Assembly: GCA_014132615.1 (NCBI GenBank)
Contig: BMAH01000048.1
Location: forward strand, 1 to 64,000
Direction: 5' to 3'
DNA from: Gammaproteobacteria bacterium
GTDB taxonomy: Bacteria; Pseudomonadota; Gammaproteobacteria; DSM-16500
DNA: 64,000 bases
Part shown: in pieces, positions 1-7,763 of the stretch
How the letters are laid out: every line of letters begins with the position of its first letter
Position numbering within the stretch: the stretch's first letter is position 1
Made by a program: the position numbers and the translations under genes
The notes under the pieces: model-generated
Database searches by the model: none
Seen by the model: only the letters and a program-made list of their open reading frames with translations
What the model was told of the DNA's origin: nothing

Positions 1-43
1 TAGTAAGGCTAGCAGATTTCTGTCATCGAATTACTAAACATCT

Positions 44-75
44 ACAAGGATGACAAGGGCTCCATCGCGGGGCTA
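44..75 (-). repeat. diverged partial copy of a dispersed palindromic repeat
   Basis: Read on the minus strand, this stretch shares GCGATGG, AGC and TTGTCATCCT, in the same order and spacing, with the outer left part of the large palindrome at 20403-20435. I infer a decayed half-copy of the same dispersed element, lying just downstream of the FkbM gene. The rest of 1-86 shows no gene. Confidence 0.35.
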
Positions 76-86
76 CTAATAAATTG

Positions 87-815
87 TTATCGTCTATATA
101 AAAAATTCATCACCGACTTTGTTTGTAGTGAAGCAAAAGTTGGATTGTATTTCTTGTGAATAAAGTTCAATCCTGCTTTTTCAAGTATTTGGTTTACGCT
201 AGTTAGTTGTGCTTGATCGGTATCGATTAATTCAATAGACGTAGACTTTATACGTGAATTACCAAGGGTTTTTTGACCCCCTTTGATAATATCAAGCTCT
301 GTGCCGTTTACATCAATTTTTATATGATTAGGCGGCGTAAAATTAAATTCTTGTATAAAGCTATCTATATCATAAGCCATCATACCCTGTTTAAATGCAG
401 GTAAATTCGCAGTGTGAAGGCTTGCCATGGCTGTTCCAAAATCGACACTGGCTAAATTAATGCGGCTCACTGCTTTCTTATCTGTAAACGCAAGGCAAAT
501 AGGCATAATCTTATCTTGCAAATTATTTAACATCACATTGACACATAATTGGAAATAATTAGCAAAATGCGGCTCAAATGCAACGACATTCACACCCTGT
601 AAAGCAGCATAAATAGAGTAAATGCCAACGTTTGCTCCAATATCCCATAATGTTTCATCTGCCGAAAAACTATCTATCCATTCTATCGTTTCAGGTTCTT
701 TTTCAAGTAATGTATCAAATTGCCAACCACTGCCTTTTGATACATAGCGAATAGGGTATGATTTGATTAATCTCGTTTTAACTTCACCTAATCCTAATTT
801 TTCTATTTCCTGCAT
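87..815 (-). CDS. FkbM family SAM-dependent methyltransferase
   Basis: This 242-residue protein has the FkbM-type methyltransferase core. The SAM-binding motif DIGANVGIYS lies at about residues 58-67, followed by the acidic strand end VVAFEPH near 78-83. Further on, the IKIDVNGTELDIIKGG segment near residue 164 matches the conserved FkbM region. Family members O-methylate sugars, lipids or peptides; the substrate here is unknown. The start ATG overlaps the stop of the upstream 2OG-oxygenase-like gene by one base (TAATG), so translation is probably coupled. The two modifying enzymes may act on the same molecule, but that is inference. No signal peptide or membrane segment is visible, so it should be cytoplasmic. 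Confidence 0.85.
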   Translation of the reverse strand: MQEIEKLGLGEVKTRLIKSYPIRYVSKGSGWQFDTLLEKEPETIEWIDSFSADETLWDIGANVGIYSIYAALQGVNVVAFEPHFANYFQLCVNVMLNNLQDKIMPICLAFTDKKAVSRINLASVDFGTAMASLHTANLPAFKQGMMAYDIDSFIQEFNFTPPNHIKIDVNGTELDIIKGGQKTLGNSRIKSTSIELIDTDQAQLTSVNQILEKAGLNFIHKKYNPTFASLQTKSVMNFLYRR

Positions 816-1513
816 TACTTATATTCCTTTGAAGAGTCGTATTCATGGCCTTTTAGATAAATGGTTAATGCTAATGAATCACGTTGTGCTTCATGCCTAG
901 CCATTTCTTGAACGCTATGCCAGCTAGTTTCTGTGCGTGCAAATGCGTAAGCGGAATTAGGTTTAAATGCGTTGGTTTTTAATAATGGAAATGTATTGCC
1001 TACGCGAGTATGAAATGAAGTACCTAAATGAATTTGAGAATCATCTTTAGGAAAATAAAATTGCATAGTTGCCACTTTGTAAGGCGCATCGGTATGAACA
1101 CTGATTCTATACCCTGGTAAATCCCTATAAAAAATAGGTACAGTTACCATTTCAGGCCAATTTAAACCAAAGCGTTCAAGCATTCTAATATTAAATTTTT
1201 CTAAGATAGCACGTTGTAATTCAGATGAAATGAGCACTGCTTTCATTTGCTGCCAAAAATTTTGATCATCCGCATTCAAGCGCGAAATAGTGTTATCAGT
1301 TAAATCTAGTAATTTTCGTGTTTTAGTACCGTCAGGTAAGATGGCATCAGGATGCTCAATGTAAATATAATCATTATCTTTAGGTAAGCGCGCTAAGATT
1401 TCCTGATAAATGGGTGCTGGAAAAATATTTTCTATATAAATATTTTCTGACGGATGAGGGTCAATGGTTGCTTGGCGAATTTTTTCTACTAATTGATCCA
1501 ACACAGCTTTCAT
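815..1513 (-). CDS. 2-oxoglutarate/Fe(II)-dependent oxygenase-like protein
   Basis: The protein carries the facial-triad pattern of 2OG-Fe(II) dioxygenases: VHTDAPYK supplies H140 and D142, TSWHSV supplies H199, and R211 in QRDSLALTIY sits where the 2-oxoglutarate-binding Arg is expected. I set the start at the second Met (position 1513), seven codons inside the longest frame. GGAGGGA lies directly upstream of it at 1517-1523, whereas the outer ATG has no ribosome site. The product is 232 residues, soluble, with no signal peptide. It lies 31 bp after the MCE-operon lipoprotein gene and is coupled to the FkbM methyltransferase gene. It could hydroxylate a lipid, sugar or peptide; the substrate cannot be read from the sequence. 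Confidence 0.7.
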   Translation of the reverse strand: MKAVLDQLVEKIRQATIDPHPSENIYIENIFPAPIYQEILARLPKDNDYIYIEHPDAILPDGTKTRKLLDLTDNTISRLNADDQNFWQQMKAVLISSELQRAILEKFNIRMLERFGLNWPEMVTVPIFYRDLPGYRISVHTDAPYKVATMQFYFPKDDSQIHLGTSFHTRVGNTFPLLKTNAFKPNSAYAFARTETSWHSVQEMARHEAQRDSLALTIYLKGHEYDSSKEYK

Positions 1514-1544
1514 GTGTCCCTCCGTGGTTTCCATGTATCAATTT

Positions 1545-2153
1545 TTATCTAGATAAATGCTGTAAAGTAAAAATAGCAATTTCTTGTAATATTCTTCGCG
1601 TTGCTTGGTTAGCAGCGATAACACCCGCATAAGGTGTGTCAACTTGTATACGTTGTGTCACCATAAATTGCTTAGTTGCAATAACTTCATTAGTTGTGCC
1701 GCGAAGTAATTGTGCGCGTATAGAAACAACGTAGGAGTTTGGTTTACAGGTAAAGTTTTCTTCCATATCAATGATTTCAGTAGAAAGGATGTAGTCGTAT
1801 GGACCGGAATAAGGCGCACTTGCTACTGTACGAAATAATTTGGTTTCTTCTAATGTTGCAACGAGTAATGGCTGCAACATTTGTGATGGGGTTTCTCCCC
1901 ATTGATTTTGGCTGAAGAAAGCAATTTCATACGGTCTTACTGTGTATGCCATTCCTGTTGTATTTAACACAGGACGTGTGTCAGGTATGCTTACGAGCAA
2001 ATTAATATTTTGCTTATGACGTGTAGGCACATGGCGCGGTATAGAATCAATTAAATAAGTTGTTTTAGGTTCTGTTTTGACAGGACCAAAGCAAGCTGAT
2101 AACAGTAGCATTGCACCAATTACTAAAGAAAATTTAATGAGAGTTAGTTTCAT
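1545..2153 (-). CDS. ABC-type transport auxiliary lipoprotein (PqiC/MlaE-system type)
   Basis: A 202-residue lipoprotein with a short hydrophobic signal and the lipobox LSAC, which predicts lipidation at Cys21. The remainder (LLVSIPDTRP, then MAYTVRPYEIAFFSQNQWGETP and a C-terminal alpha/beta part) fits the ABC-type transport auxiliary component family that accompanies MCE transporters, including PqiC. It would sit on the periplasmic face of the outer membrane as partner of the MCE protein encoded just upstream; the genes overlap by 4 bp (ATGA). It is the last of the four transporter genes. The family call is fairly sure; the exact lipid cargo is unknown. Confidence 0.8.
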   Translation of the reverse strand: MKLTLIKFSLVIGAMLLLSACFGPVKTEPKTTYLIDSIPRHVPTRHKQNINLLVSIPDTRPVLNTTGMAYTVRPYEIAFFSQNQWGETPSQMLQPLLVATLEETKLFRTVASAPYSGPYDYILSTEIIDMEENFTCKPNSYVVSIRAQLLRGTTNEVIATKQFMVTQRIQVDTPYAGVIAANQATRRILQEIAIFTLQHLSR

Positions 2154-2974
2154 CGTTTTTCTCCTGGGCCAGGTGCACTGGGTGCAGATCCTCTTATTAA
2201 AATAGAGGGATTTTGCTTCAATTGATTGGCAACTTCGCCTAATGTGCGTGTTATTTCATCTAAGTTAAGCAGTAGGCGTGATGCGGTCGGTAAGGTTTGC
2301 ATTTCAAGTGTACGCAGCGTACTGCGGCCAACTTGAAGTAAAGGACCCAGTTGCTCTGTGGCTTTTGCTGTATTTGAGAGAATGCTATTTATTTTTCCAC
2401 TATTTTCAGCGAAGTTATTAGTCATTTCTTCAAGATTATTTAGGATTTCTTTAATTGATTTTTGATTATCTTTATTTAACAGTGTTTGAATAGCTTCAGT
2501 CACTTGCTGAAGATTTTTTGAAAGTCGGGTTAAAGCAATATCTAAACGCATGAAGAGAGATGGCGTACTTGGAATAACTGGATAAGGTTGCCCTTTTAAG
2601 CGTACTAAGGGACGCAAGTCAGTACTTTTATCTTTTAGCGCTAAATAAGCAATACCAGTAAAACCACGAGAATTTAGCGTGGCAGTTGTACCCTGAGTAA
2701 CAGGTGTTGTGTTTTGTATGCTAATTAATAATTCAACTAGCTGCGGATTTTTATGATTGAGAGTAATGCTTTTTACACTCCCTACCTGTACGCCATTAAA
2801 TTCAACTGGCGAATCAATAGACAATCCACTAACCGATTCTTGCATGTAAATTAAATAAGTATTGAAATGCTGAAAAGAAAAACCAGAGGATAGCCAAATA
2901 ATGGCTAATACGATGGCCGTCAGCAAAGCAATAACAAATGCACCAACTATCGTGTAATTAACATTCGTTTCCAT
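2150..2974 (-). CDS. mlaD: MCE (MlaD-like) family protein
   Basis: One N-terminal transmembrane helix (about residues 8-28) is followed by a single MCE domain (LIYMQESVSGLSIDSPVEFNGVQVG-type signature, roughly 38-115). A long alpha-helical C-terminal tail follows, predicted to form the periplasmic tunnel or coiled part. MCE proteins form hexameric lipid conduits with an MlaE/MlaF transporter. The open frame begins with GTG codons at 2986, but METNVNYTIVGAFV from the ATG at 2974 matches family N-termini and has GGTGAT upstream, so I use 2974. It overlaps the ATPase gene upstream and the lipoprotein gene downstream, as expected for one transcript. The symbol is by family; this operon type is not identical to the E. 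coli mla operon. Confidence 0.85.
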   Translation of the reverse strand: METNVNYTIVGAFVIALLTAIVLAIIWLSSGFSFQHFNTYLIYMQESVSGLSIDSPVEFNGVQVGSVKSITLNHKNPQLVELLISIQNTTPVTQGTTATLNSRGFTGIAYLALKDKSTDLRPLVRLKGQPYPVIPSTPSLFMRLDIALTRLSKNLQQVTEAIQTLLNKDNQKSIKEILNNLEEMTNNFAENSGKINSILSNTAKATEQLGPLLQVGRSTLRTLEMQTLPTASRLLLNLDEITRTLGEVANQLKQNPSILIRGSAPSAPGPGEKR

Positions 2975-3764
2975 GCTTATCACCACTTTCTAATGTGAAA
3001 CCTTTTTCTGCCGCTTTGCCTCTGGGGCCTTGAAAGAAGGCTTGAATGAGAGGATTGGGGTTTTTAATTAATTCTTGCAAAGGTTCTGCGCTTAGTACTT
3101 TCCCCTCACCTAAAAATGCAACGCGGTTGGTAACAGTCCATAAGCTATCTAAATCGTGGGTTACCATTACAATAGTCAAACCCATAGTGCTCTGCAAGTT
3201 TAAAATCAATTCGTCAAAACCTGCTGCGGTTTCAGGATCTAAACCTGCGGTGGGTTCATCTAGAAAAATTAATTCGGGATCTAAAACAATCGCTCTTGCC
3301 AATCCTGCACGTTTTTGCATACCACCGCTCAATTCTGCCGGGTATTTACTAGCCGCTTCTGCTGGCAGGCCTGCTAGCAATATTTTTAATAGCGCTAACT
3401 GATCAATAATCTCTGGATTTAAATCAGTATGTTCTTTAAGCGGAAAGGCGACATTTTCCAACAGAGTTAAAGAGCTGAACAAGGCATTTTGTTGAAATAA
3501 AACACCCCAGCGCTGTTGTATCTCAAGTAATGTTTTGGGGGAAGCTTTAGTAATTTCTTTTCCAAATATTTTAATAGAGCCAGAAGTGGGTTTAGTTAAG
3601 CCTAAAATTTCGCGTAATAAAGTAGTTTTACCTGAGCCGCTTCCACCGACTATGCCTAATACTTCCCCTTTATAAACAGTTAAATTAACGCCTTTATGTA
3701 CCCAAGTATTGCCAAGGCGGGTTTTTAAATCCTTTATTTCAATAATGGCTTCCGACTTACTCAT
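2958..3764 (-). CDS. mlaF: MlaF-like ABC transporter ATP-binding protein
   Basis: A 268-residue cytoplasmic ATPase with the full ABC set: Walker A GGSGSGKTT (residues 40-48), a Q-loop region WGVLFQQNALF, the signature LSGGMQKRAGLARA, Walker B LIFLDEPTAGLDP and a switch His in VTHDLDS. The LSGGMQKR signature and the EPTAGLDP loop are typical of the MlaF/Mkl class that powers MCE lipid transporters. It overlaps the permease gene (4 bp) and the MCE gene (17 bp), indicating translational coupling. It should form a complex with the STAS-permease and the MCE protein to move lipids between membranes; the direction cannot be inferred. Confidence 0.92.
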   Translation of the reverse strand: MSKSEAIIEIKDLKTRLGNTWVHKGVNLTVYKGEVLGIVGGSGSGKTTLLREILGLTKPTSGSIKIFGKEITKASPKTLLEIQQRWGVLFQQNALFSSLTLLENVAFPLKEHTDLNPEIIDQLALLKILLAGLPAEAASKYPAELSGGMQKRAGLARAIVLDPELIFLDEPTAGLDPETAAGFDELILNLQSTMGLTIVMVTHDLDSLWTVTNRVAFLGEGKVLSAEPLQELIKNPNPLIQAFFQGPRGKAAEKGFTLESGDKHGNEC

Positions 3765-4876
3765 AGTTTTAACTTACTAAAGTAAATGGAAAAGAGTGCA
3801 TCAGCGAGAATGATAAAGAAAATGGATATCACCACACTTTTTGTCGTGTTGCGCCCTACACTATCTGCGCTGCCTGATACTTGCATGCCTTGAAAGCAAC
3901 CGACGCTTGCAATAATGATGGCAAATACGGGTGTTTTAACTAAACCCAGCAATAATGTTTTAAGTGGGATGACGCGGGGGAAGCGTTGTAAGAAATCATA
4001 CCAAGTAATATTTAATAAATTATTCGACATAACCATGCCGCCTAATACACCCCAAATATCTGCCCATATGCTAAGCAAAGGTAAGGCAATGACTAAACCG
4101 CTGATACGCGGGAGAATTAATAACTCAGCAGGAGTCACTCCCATTGTATTTAAAGCATCAACTTCTTGATTAATTTTCATGGTACCCAATTGGGCAGTGT
4201 AAGCAGATCCTGTACGCCCAGCGACCATAATGGAAGTGAGTAAAGGGCCGAATTCACGCAAAATAGCAAGGCCGAGTAAATCGACAATAAAAATATTTGC
4301 ACCGTAATTTTTTAATTGCAACCCCATTTGGTAAGTGAGAACAACGCCTACCATGAATGATAATAAGGCAATAATAGGTAAAGCGAGATAGCCATTATTA
4401 TAAATCGCTGCGGTAATGGCATTAATACGCCAGCGTCTAGGATTAGGAATAATGCGCAACAATTCCATGGATAGAAATCCCATAAAATTTAAATACGCCA
4501 TGCCTTCTCTATATTGATCTACCGCCATTTTTCCAACGGTTGCAAAGCGGCCTAACTTTTCCGGTCGGGGGATGTCAGTTTCTTCACTGGCTTCAGATTC
4601 AATGAGATTTAATAGTTTTTGATATTGTTCAGGAAAGCCCTGCAGCTTGACTGTTAACCCTTTTTCTTTTAATTGATGCTGCCATAGGTTGATAAGCCAA
4701 GCACCAGCACTGTCCATGACTTTGATTTCGCTGCCATCGAAAGTGATTGAGCCGTCTTTAGGCCAGGAGATATTTTCTAAAGCTTTACTTAATTCAGTGT
4801 AATGAGCAAGCGTCCAACTACCGCTACAATGAATGGAGCGTGTATTCGCATCATAATTTGCAGTGGGTGAAACCAT
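3761..4876 (-). CDS. mlaE: STAS-domain/MlaE permease fusion of an MCE transporter
   Basis: The N-terminal ~100 residues form a STAS-like domain (ISWPKDGSITFDGSEIKVMDSAGAWL segment). The remaining ~270 residues form the MlaE-type permease with about five membrane helices and the conserved GRTGSAYTAQLGTMKINQEVDAL loop. In E. coli, STAS (MlaB) and permease (MlaE) are separate; the fused arrangement is known from other proteobacteria. The longest frame starts at a TTG (4897). The ATG at 4876 gives MVSPTANYD and is preferred, though neither has a strong ribosome site. First gene of the transporter operon; a promoter should lie in 4877-4955 or beyond, but I see no convincing one. Confidence 0.85.
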   Translation of the reverse strand: MVSPTANYDANTRSIHCSGSWTLAHYTELSKALENISWPKDGSITFDGSEIKVMDSAGAWLINLWQHQLKEKGLTVKLQGFPEQYQKLLNLIESEASEETDIPRPEKLGRFATVGKMAVDQYREGMAYLNFMGFLSMELLRIIPNPRRWRINAITAAIYNNGYLALPIIALLSFMVGVVLTYQMGLQLKNYGANIFIVDLLGLAILREFGPLLTSIMVAGRTGSAYTAQLGTMKINQEVDALNTMGVTPAELLILPRISGLVIALPLLSIWADIWGVLGGMVMSNNLLNITWYDFLQRFPRVIPLKTLLLGLVKTPVFAIIIASVGCFQGMQVSGSADSVGRNTTKSVVISIFFIILADALFSIYFSKLKL

Positions 4877-4955
4877 AGTTAGTCGTAGTCCACGCAATGA
4901 ATGCTATCAGTATCGCTTGCTCTCCCCTTAAACGCAACTATCAATCAGGGTTAAG

Positions 4956-5411
4956 CTATTTTACTCTCAACCACATTTGGGTGCGCCCTATTATAGAAAA
5001 GCCAATATAACCGCGTAATTTGAGCTTACGGCCATTGTCTTGTATCTCTAAATAGCAGTTGTATTGCTTGCCAGTTTTTGGATCAATGATGCGGCCACCT
5101 TCCCATTGCAAAGGATTACTTTTGTTTTGCTTCAGTCCTTGCAAGATAACCATACCAATAATCGGTTGATTATGTAGACTGCCCTTGCAAGCAATGCAAA
5201 GAGGATTAGGTGCTAAGCCTTCTCTAGGATAAAGTTTGACTATTCGTCCATAAAGTGTGCTATTTCCAGTTAATCCTATTTGTACAATTGCCTTAGGCTT
5301 GCCAGTTTCATCGTCTATAGTTTGATAATAGCCTACTGGTGTAACAGCGGCTTGAGCACAAAAAGTTAAGCACAATAAGCCGAATAAAAAAATCCATTTT
5401 AATTGTTTCAT
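4956..5411 (-). CDS. DUF2147 domain secreted protein
   Basis: From the ATG at 5411 the product is 151 residues: MKQLKWIFLF, a hydrophobic stretch, and a signal-peptidase site at AQA-AV. The mature part (GYYQTIDDETGKPKAIVQI, then GRIIDPKTGKQYNCYLEI and a terminal MWLRVK) matches the DUF2147 periplasmic family, whose function is not established. The frame remains open for 51 more codons upstream, but these lie inside adk and have no family match, so the longer ORF is rejected. It starts 1 bp after the adk stop codon, so it is very likely co-transcribed with adk. Confidence 0.82.
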   Translation of the reverse strand: MKQLKWIFLFGLLCLTFCAQAAVTPVGYYQTIDDETGKPKAIVQIGLTGNSTLYGRIVKLYPREGLAPNPLCIACKGSLHNQPIIGMVILQGLKQNKSNPLQWEGGRIIDPKTGKQYNCYLEIQDNGRKLKLRGYIGFSIIGRTQMWLRVK

Positions 5412-5412
5412 T

Positions 5413-6066
5413 TTAATTACCCAGTGCTGTAAAAAGTTTTTGCTTAATGTCATCAATAGAACCCGTACCTGCAATAGTGATGTATTTGGGTGCAAGTTTA
5501 GTTGAATGACTAGCAAAGTTTTTATAATGATCGCGCAAAGGACTGGTTTGTGCTTGATAAACATGAAGACGTTTTTTTATAGTCTCTTCTTGATCATCGG
5601 GACGTTGTATAAGAGGTTCACCGGTTACATCGTCTTTATCTTTTTCACGGGGCGGTTGTGAATCGATATGATAAGTTCTACCTGATGCAGGATGTATGCG
5701 CCTACCGCTTAAGCGGCGAATTATTTCTTGTTCTGGCACATCAATTTCTATGACAGAATCAATATCTGTAAATTCATGCAATGCATTAGATTGGGCCACT
5801 GTGCGTGGGAAACCGTCTAATAAAAATCCGCGTTGGCAATCGGGTTGTGCTAAGCGTTCTTTGACTAATTGAATTACCACATCATCAGGCACTAATTGAC
5901 CGTTTTCAACTATCGCTTTTACTTTTTTTCCTAATTCAGATTCTTGTTGAATAGCAGCGCGTAAGATATCGCCGGTTGAAATTTGTGGAATATGGTATTT
6001 TTCCATTAATAGTTTTGCTTGTGTGCCTTTGCCCGCTCCTGGCGGTCCTAGCAAAATTAATCGCAT
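5413..6066 (-). CDS. adk: adenylate kinase
   Basis: Adenylate kinase interconverts ATP, ADP and AMP. The P-loop GPPGAGKGTQ, the AMP-binding STGDILRA and LLDGFPRT motifs, a long LID domain (GRRIHPASGRTYH ... DDVTGEPLIQRPDD) and the closing RL-x-VY segment are all present. Starting at the second Met (6066) gives 217 residues and MRLILLG, matching the family N-terminus; the longest frame adds MRAQG from 6081 and cannot be excluded. The LID lacks the zinc-binding cysteines of Gram-positive enzymes, as expected for a proteobacterial form. The DUF2147 gene follows after 1 bp. Confidence 0.97.
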   Translation of the reverse strand: MRLILLGPPGAGKGTQAKLLMEKYHIPQISTGDILRAAIQQESELGKKVKAIVENGQLVPDDVVIQLVKERLAQPDCQRGFLLDGFPRTVAQSNALHEFTDIDSVIEIDVPEQEIIRRLSGRRIHPASGRTYHIDSQPPREKDKDDVTGEPLIQRPDDQEETIKKRLHVYQAQTSPLRDHYKNFASHSTKLAPKYITIAGTGSIDDIKQKLFTALGN

Positions 6067-6137
6067 GCCTTGTGCTCTCATCTAAAATTGTGTGCTTATT
6101 TTAGAGAGGATAAGAGGCGAACTCAATCATTGAATGA

Positions 6138-6668
6138 TTAGCGTTTTTTGATGGGTAATCCTTGGCCATAACTGCATAAAATATCGAATGCGCGCTGACT
6201 TCCTACTTCTTGCCATAATTCATAAGCTTCAAGTGGTAACATGTCAGACGTATTGCGTATGGATTGAAGTACATCCATTAATACGACAAATTGCAAAGCT
6301 AATGAGCCGTATAAATCGTTTGTACTAGCTGAAATATTGGCATAAGCCGCTCTGCCTAAATCTACAAAATAACTGACTTTGACGTGTTTTTTCTCTGCTG
6401 CACGCGGAAAAAAACCAGCATAGAGTAAACATTGATCACCTACATCTTGCAGTCCTATTTGGCGTTGATAAACCTTAGCTTGCATGGCTTTCATAAAAGC
6501 CGTGGCAAAAATTTGTTGGGCAATTTCAGGTTTACTAGCATAACGAATTAAAAGAGAAATAAGGTAGGCTTCAAGTTCACTATCTAGACTGATTTTACAG
6601 CGGTTTTTGGCATGATGAATAGCATCTTGCCACAGGATAACGATATTTTCTTGCATTAGTAGGCTCAT
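6138..6668 (-). CDS. conserved hypothetical protein next to adk
   Basis: A 176-residue soluble protein with no signal peptide or membrane helix that I cannot assign to a family. It reads as mostly alpha-helical, with helices such as ELEAYLISLLIRYA and ALQFVVLMDVLQSI and a basic C-terminus ending KKR. The start is secure: a strong AGGAGGTG ribosome site lies just before the ATG at 6668. It lies 71 bp upstream of adk on the same strand and diverges from lpxH. Normal codon use and an excellent translation signal argue for a real, well-expressed gene; the function is unknown. Confidence 0.75.
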   Translation of the reverse strand: MSLLMQENIVILWQDAIHHAKNRCKISLDSELEAYLISLLIRYASKPEIAQQIFATAFMKAMQAKVYQRQIGLQDVGDQCLLYAGFFPRAAEKKHVKVSYFVDLGRAAYANISASTNDLYGSLALQFVVLMDVLQSIRNTSDMLPLEAYELWQEVGSQRAFDILCSYGQGLPIKKR

Positions 6669-6758
6669 AAAACACCTCCTATCTATTCATTATAAGATAG
6701 AGTTAACGGAATAAACCAGCTAAAATGTAGAAAAAATAACCTTATTAACTAGCCTCTT

Positions 6759-7487
6759 ATGACATTGCATAAAACTTGGTTTATTTCAGATATTCATTTA
6801 GATGAAAATCAGCCAGAAATTGCTCAGAAATTTATTGATTTATTAGCTGCAGCGAATGATCAAATTGATGCTATTTATTTATTGGGTGATGTGTTTGAAA
6901 CATGGATAGGTGATGACGATAACACCTCTTTTCATCTTAAAATCAAAGCGGCGCTCAAATCAGTAACGGCGCGCGGCATTAAAATGTATTTTATGAAAGG
7001 CAATAGGGATTTTTTAATTGGTCAGCGTTTTATGCGAGAAACAGGGTGCGAATTACTGCCTGATGAGCATAAGATTTTACTTTACGGTACGCCTATTTTA
7101 TTAATGCACGGCGATACATTATGCACACGAGATATAAACTATTTAAAAGCACGAAAATTAGCGCATAATCGTTTTTTACAAACATTATTTTTATTGTTAC
7201 CATTAACTATCCGCAAAAAAATTGCGGAAAAAATGCGTAAAAAAAGTAAGATTCACACTAGCATGATGCAAACAGAGATAATGGACGTCACTCAAGAGGC
7301 TGTTGAACAAGTGATGAAAAAACATGAAGTCACCACGTTAATCCACGGCCATACTCATAAACCTGCAATACATCCATTTATTCTCAGCGGAAAAGATGCT
7401 AAGCGAATCGTTTTAGGTGCCTGGCATGACAAAGGAAGTAAGCTGATCTGGGAAGAAAATGGTGCATATAAATTAGTCGAATTTTAA
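6759..7487 (+). CDS. lpxH: UDP-2,3-diacylglucosamine hydrolase
   Basis: LpxH cleaves UDP-2,3-diacylglucosamine to lipid X in lipid A synthesis at the inner-membrane surface. The calcineurin-like metal-binding set is complete: D11 and H13 (ISDIHL), D44 (LLGDVFETW), N82 (KGNRDFL), H117 (LMHGDTLC) and H196/H198 (LIHGHTHKP). Length (242 residues) is that of the family. It is transcribed divergently from the unknown gene at 6138-6668. No strong Shine-Dalgarno sequence is visible before the ATG. It shows that the organism makes lipid A. Confidence 0.95.
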   Translation: MTLHKTWFISDIHLDENQPEIAQKFIDLLAAANDQIDAIYLLGDVFETWIGDDDNTSFHLKIKAALKSVTARGIKMYFMKGNRDFLIGQRFMRETGCELLPDEHKILLYGTPILLMHGDTLCTRDINYLKARKLAHNRFLQTLFLLLPLTIRKKIAEKMRKKSKIHTSMMQTEIMDVTQEAVEQVMKKHEVTTLIHGHTHKPAIHPFILSGKDAKRIVLGAWHDKGSKLIWEENGAYKLVEF

Positions 7488-7633
7488 TTCCTAACTCCCT
7501 ACAAGCTATTTTTTTAACGCTTTGAAATTCCAGCCTTTTTTTACCATTCGTCTGAGCATAAAACCCTCAAAGTAAGTTTTTTTGCTCGTAATAAAGATTA
7601 ATTATTGTTAATAATCAATAGCTTAGTTCAAAT

Positions 7634-7664
7634 TTGACTCATTTTAGTAAAAGTATGCTAGTAT
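7634..7664 (+). promoter_or_regulatory. putative sigma-70 promoter for the peptidase-like/ankyrin gene
   Basis: TTGACT (7634-7639) is followed 19 bp later by an extended -10, TGC-TAGTAT (7656-7664). It lies 100 bp before the ATG at 7764 in an AT-rich gap. The spacer is longer than ideal. The rest of 7488-7763 holds only AT-rich runs and no gene. Confidence 0.4.
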
Positions 7665-7763
7665 TAGTCCAGTCAAAAAGTGAGCTAAAATCTAACTTTT
7701 TTATAAATTTTTATCTATTAATCAATTACATCTAAAAAATAAAAAGCAAAACGAGAAATTTTT

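Noticed and set aside
1414-1632. 72-residue plus-strand ORF
   Set aside because: It is antisense to the oxygenase and lipoprotein genes, has no ribosome site and has no recognisable protein features.
5412-5564. 51-codon upstream extension of the DUF2147 gene
   Set aside because: It lies wholly within adk and puts a signal peptide in the middle of the protein; the internal ATG at 5411 starts a proper signal peptide.
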